Of a DNA stretch of 52,611 bases, positions 52,493 through 52,611 are shown piece by piece; the first letter of the stretch is position 1; every line of letters starts with the position of its first letter. The position numbers and the translations under genes were made by a program. The stretch is from Melioribacter sp051488665 (GTDB lineage Bacteria > Bacteroidota > Ignavibacteria > Ignavibacteriales > Melioribacteraceae), in assembly GCF_051488665.1 (NCBI RefSeq), contig NZ_JBPSEG010000017.1, forward strand, positions 1 through 52,611, given 5' to 3'. The notes beneath the pieces were generated by a model that was not told the DNA's origin, ran no database searches, and saw only the letters and a list, made by a program, of their open reading frames with translations.

Positions 52493-52566
52493 ACATCCTC
52501 CCCTTTCCGAGGTTATTTGTTTTTAAATTAATAAAAAAAATCATATTTTTGTCTGTCCATTTTTGT

Positions 52567-52611
52567 CGGGGTGTAGCGCAGCCCGGTTAGCGCGCTTCGT
52601 TCGGGACGAAG
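52567..52611 (+). tRNA. tRNA-Pro (CGG), truncated by the window edge
   Basis: The first 45 bases fold as acceptor strand CGGGGTG, D-arm GCGC...GCGC with an AGCCCGGTTA loop, and anticodon arm CTTCG/CGAAG around the loop TTCGGGA. The anticodon is CGG (proline, codon CCG), with G37 as expected for tRNA-Pro. Variable and T arms lie beyond the window. Confidence 0.85.

Overview
This window is a gene-dense, AT-rich stretch of a Gram-negative chromosome, most likely from the Ignavibacteria (Melioribacteraceae-like) within the Bacteroidota/Chlorobiota group. This is inferred from the lipid A genes (lpxB, lpxK), the C-terminal Por/T9SS-type sorting domain with an NYPNPFNP motif on a secreted protease, an OmpA-type porin, frequent weak or absent Shine-Dalgarno sequences, and TTG/GTG starts. 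No insertion sequence, phage, CRISPR array or rRNA is present. A partial tRNA-Pro runs off the right edge. No gene-free stretch exceeds 300 bases.

Layout. (1) 1-4890: ribosomal operon rpsF-ssb-rpsR-rplI, then secD-secF. (2) 4880-11097, minus strand: a six-gene signalling operon of ECF sigma factor, an unrecognised membrane-anchored protein, a membrane GAF-PP2C phosphatase, a STAS antagonist, an RsbW-type kinase and a GAF-PP2C phosphatase. A second STAS gene (11253) diverges from it. (3) 11695-17115: purA, a sensor kinase, a candidate sigma54-driven small RNA, dCMP deaminase and ppk1. (4) 17116-20973, minus strand: an iron operon of a DtxR/MntR-type repressor, a membrane-tethered DtxR-FeoA fusion, and FeoB split by one in-frame stop into a GTPase and a permease, behind a promoter that carries a DtxR-like operator. 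(5) 21150-23274: mrp, NifU-like, tpiA. (6) 23348-33609: a membrane-anchored catalytically degenerate GH2-like protein, smc, a HAD phosphatase, an ICMT-like methyltransferase, lpxB, a DUF374 acyltransferase and lpxK. (7) 33623-42182: ppdK, queA, ispD, plsY, gpsA, recG. (8) 42256-46010: a compact operon of two Ddl-like ATP-grasp ligases, a GNAT acetyltransferase and a lysine 2,3-aminomutase. (9) 46139-52492, minus strand: a T9SS-exported metalloprotease, a small lipoprotein, a receiver-only response regulator with its hybrid-free PAS kinase, and an OmpA porin.

The strongest candidate for an undescribed system is the four-gene ATP-grasp/ATP-grasp/GNAT/KamA operon. KamA retains the lysine-specific Asp pair, so it should make beta-lysine. 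The ligases and acetyltransferase suggest that beta-lysine is built into an acylated or peptide-like small molecule. Its first gene appears to start at a rare AUU codon. Other notable items are the membrane-tethered DtxR-FeoA regulator with stop-split FeoB, the sigma54-promoter small RNA with two CCUCC-type anti-Shine-Dalgarno motifs, the pseudo-glycosidase fused to a polytopic membrane domain, and the ECF/partner-switching operon with a probable autoregulated leaderless promoter. All calls come from reading the sequence; no database search was run.
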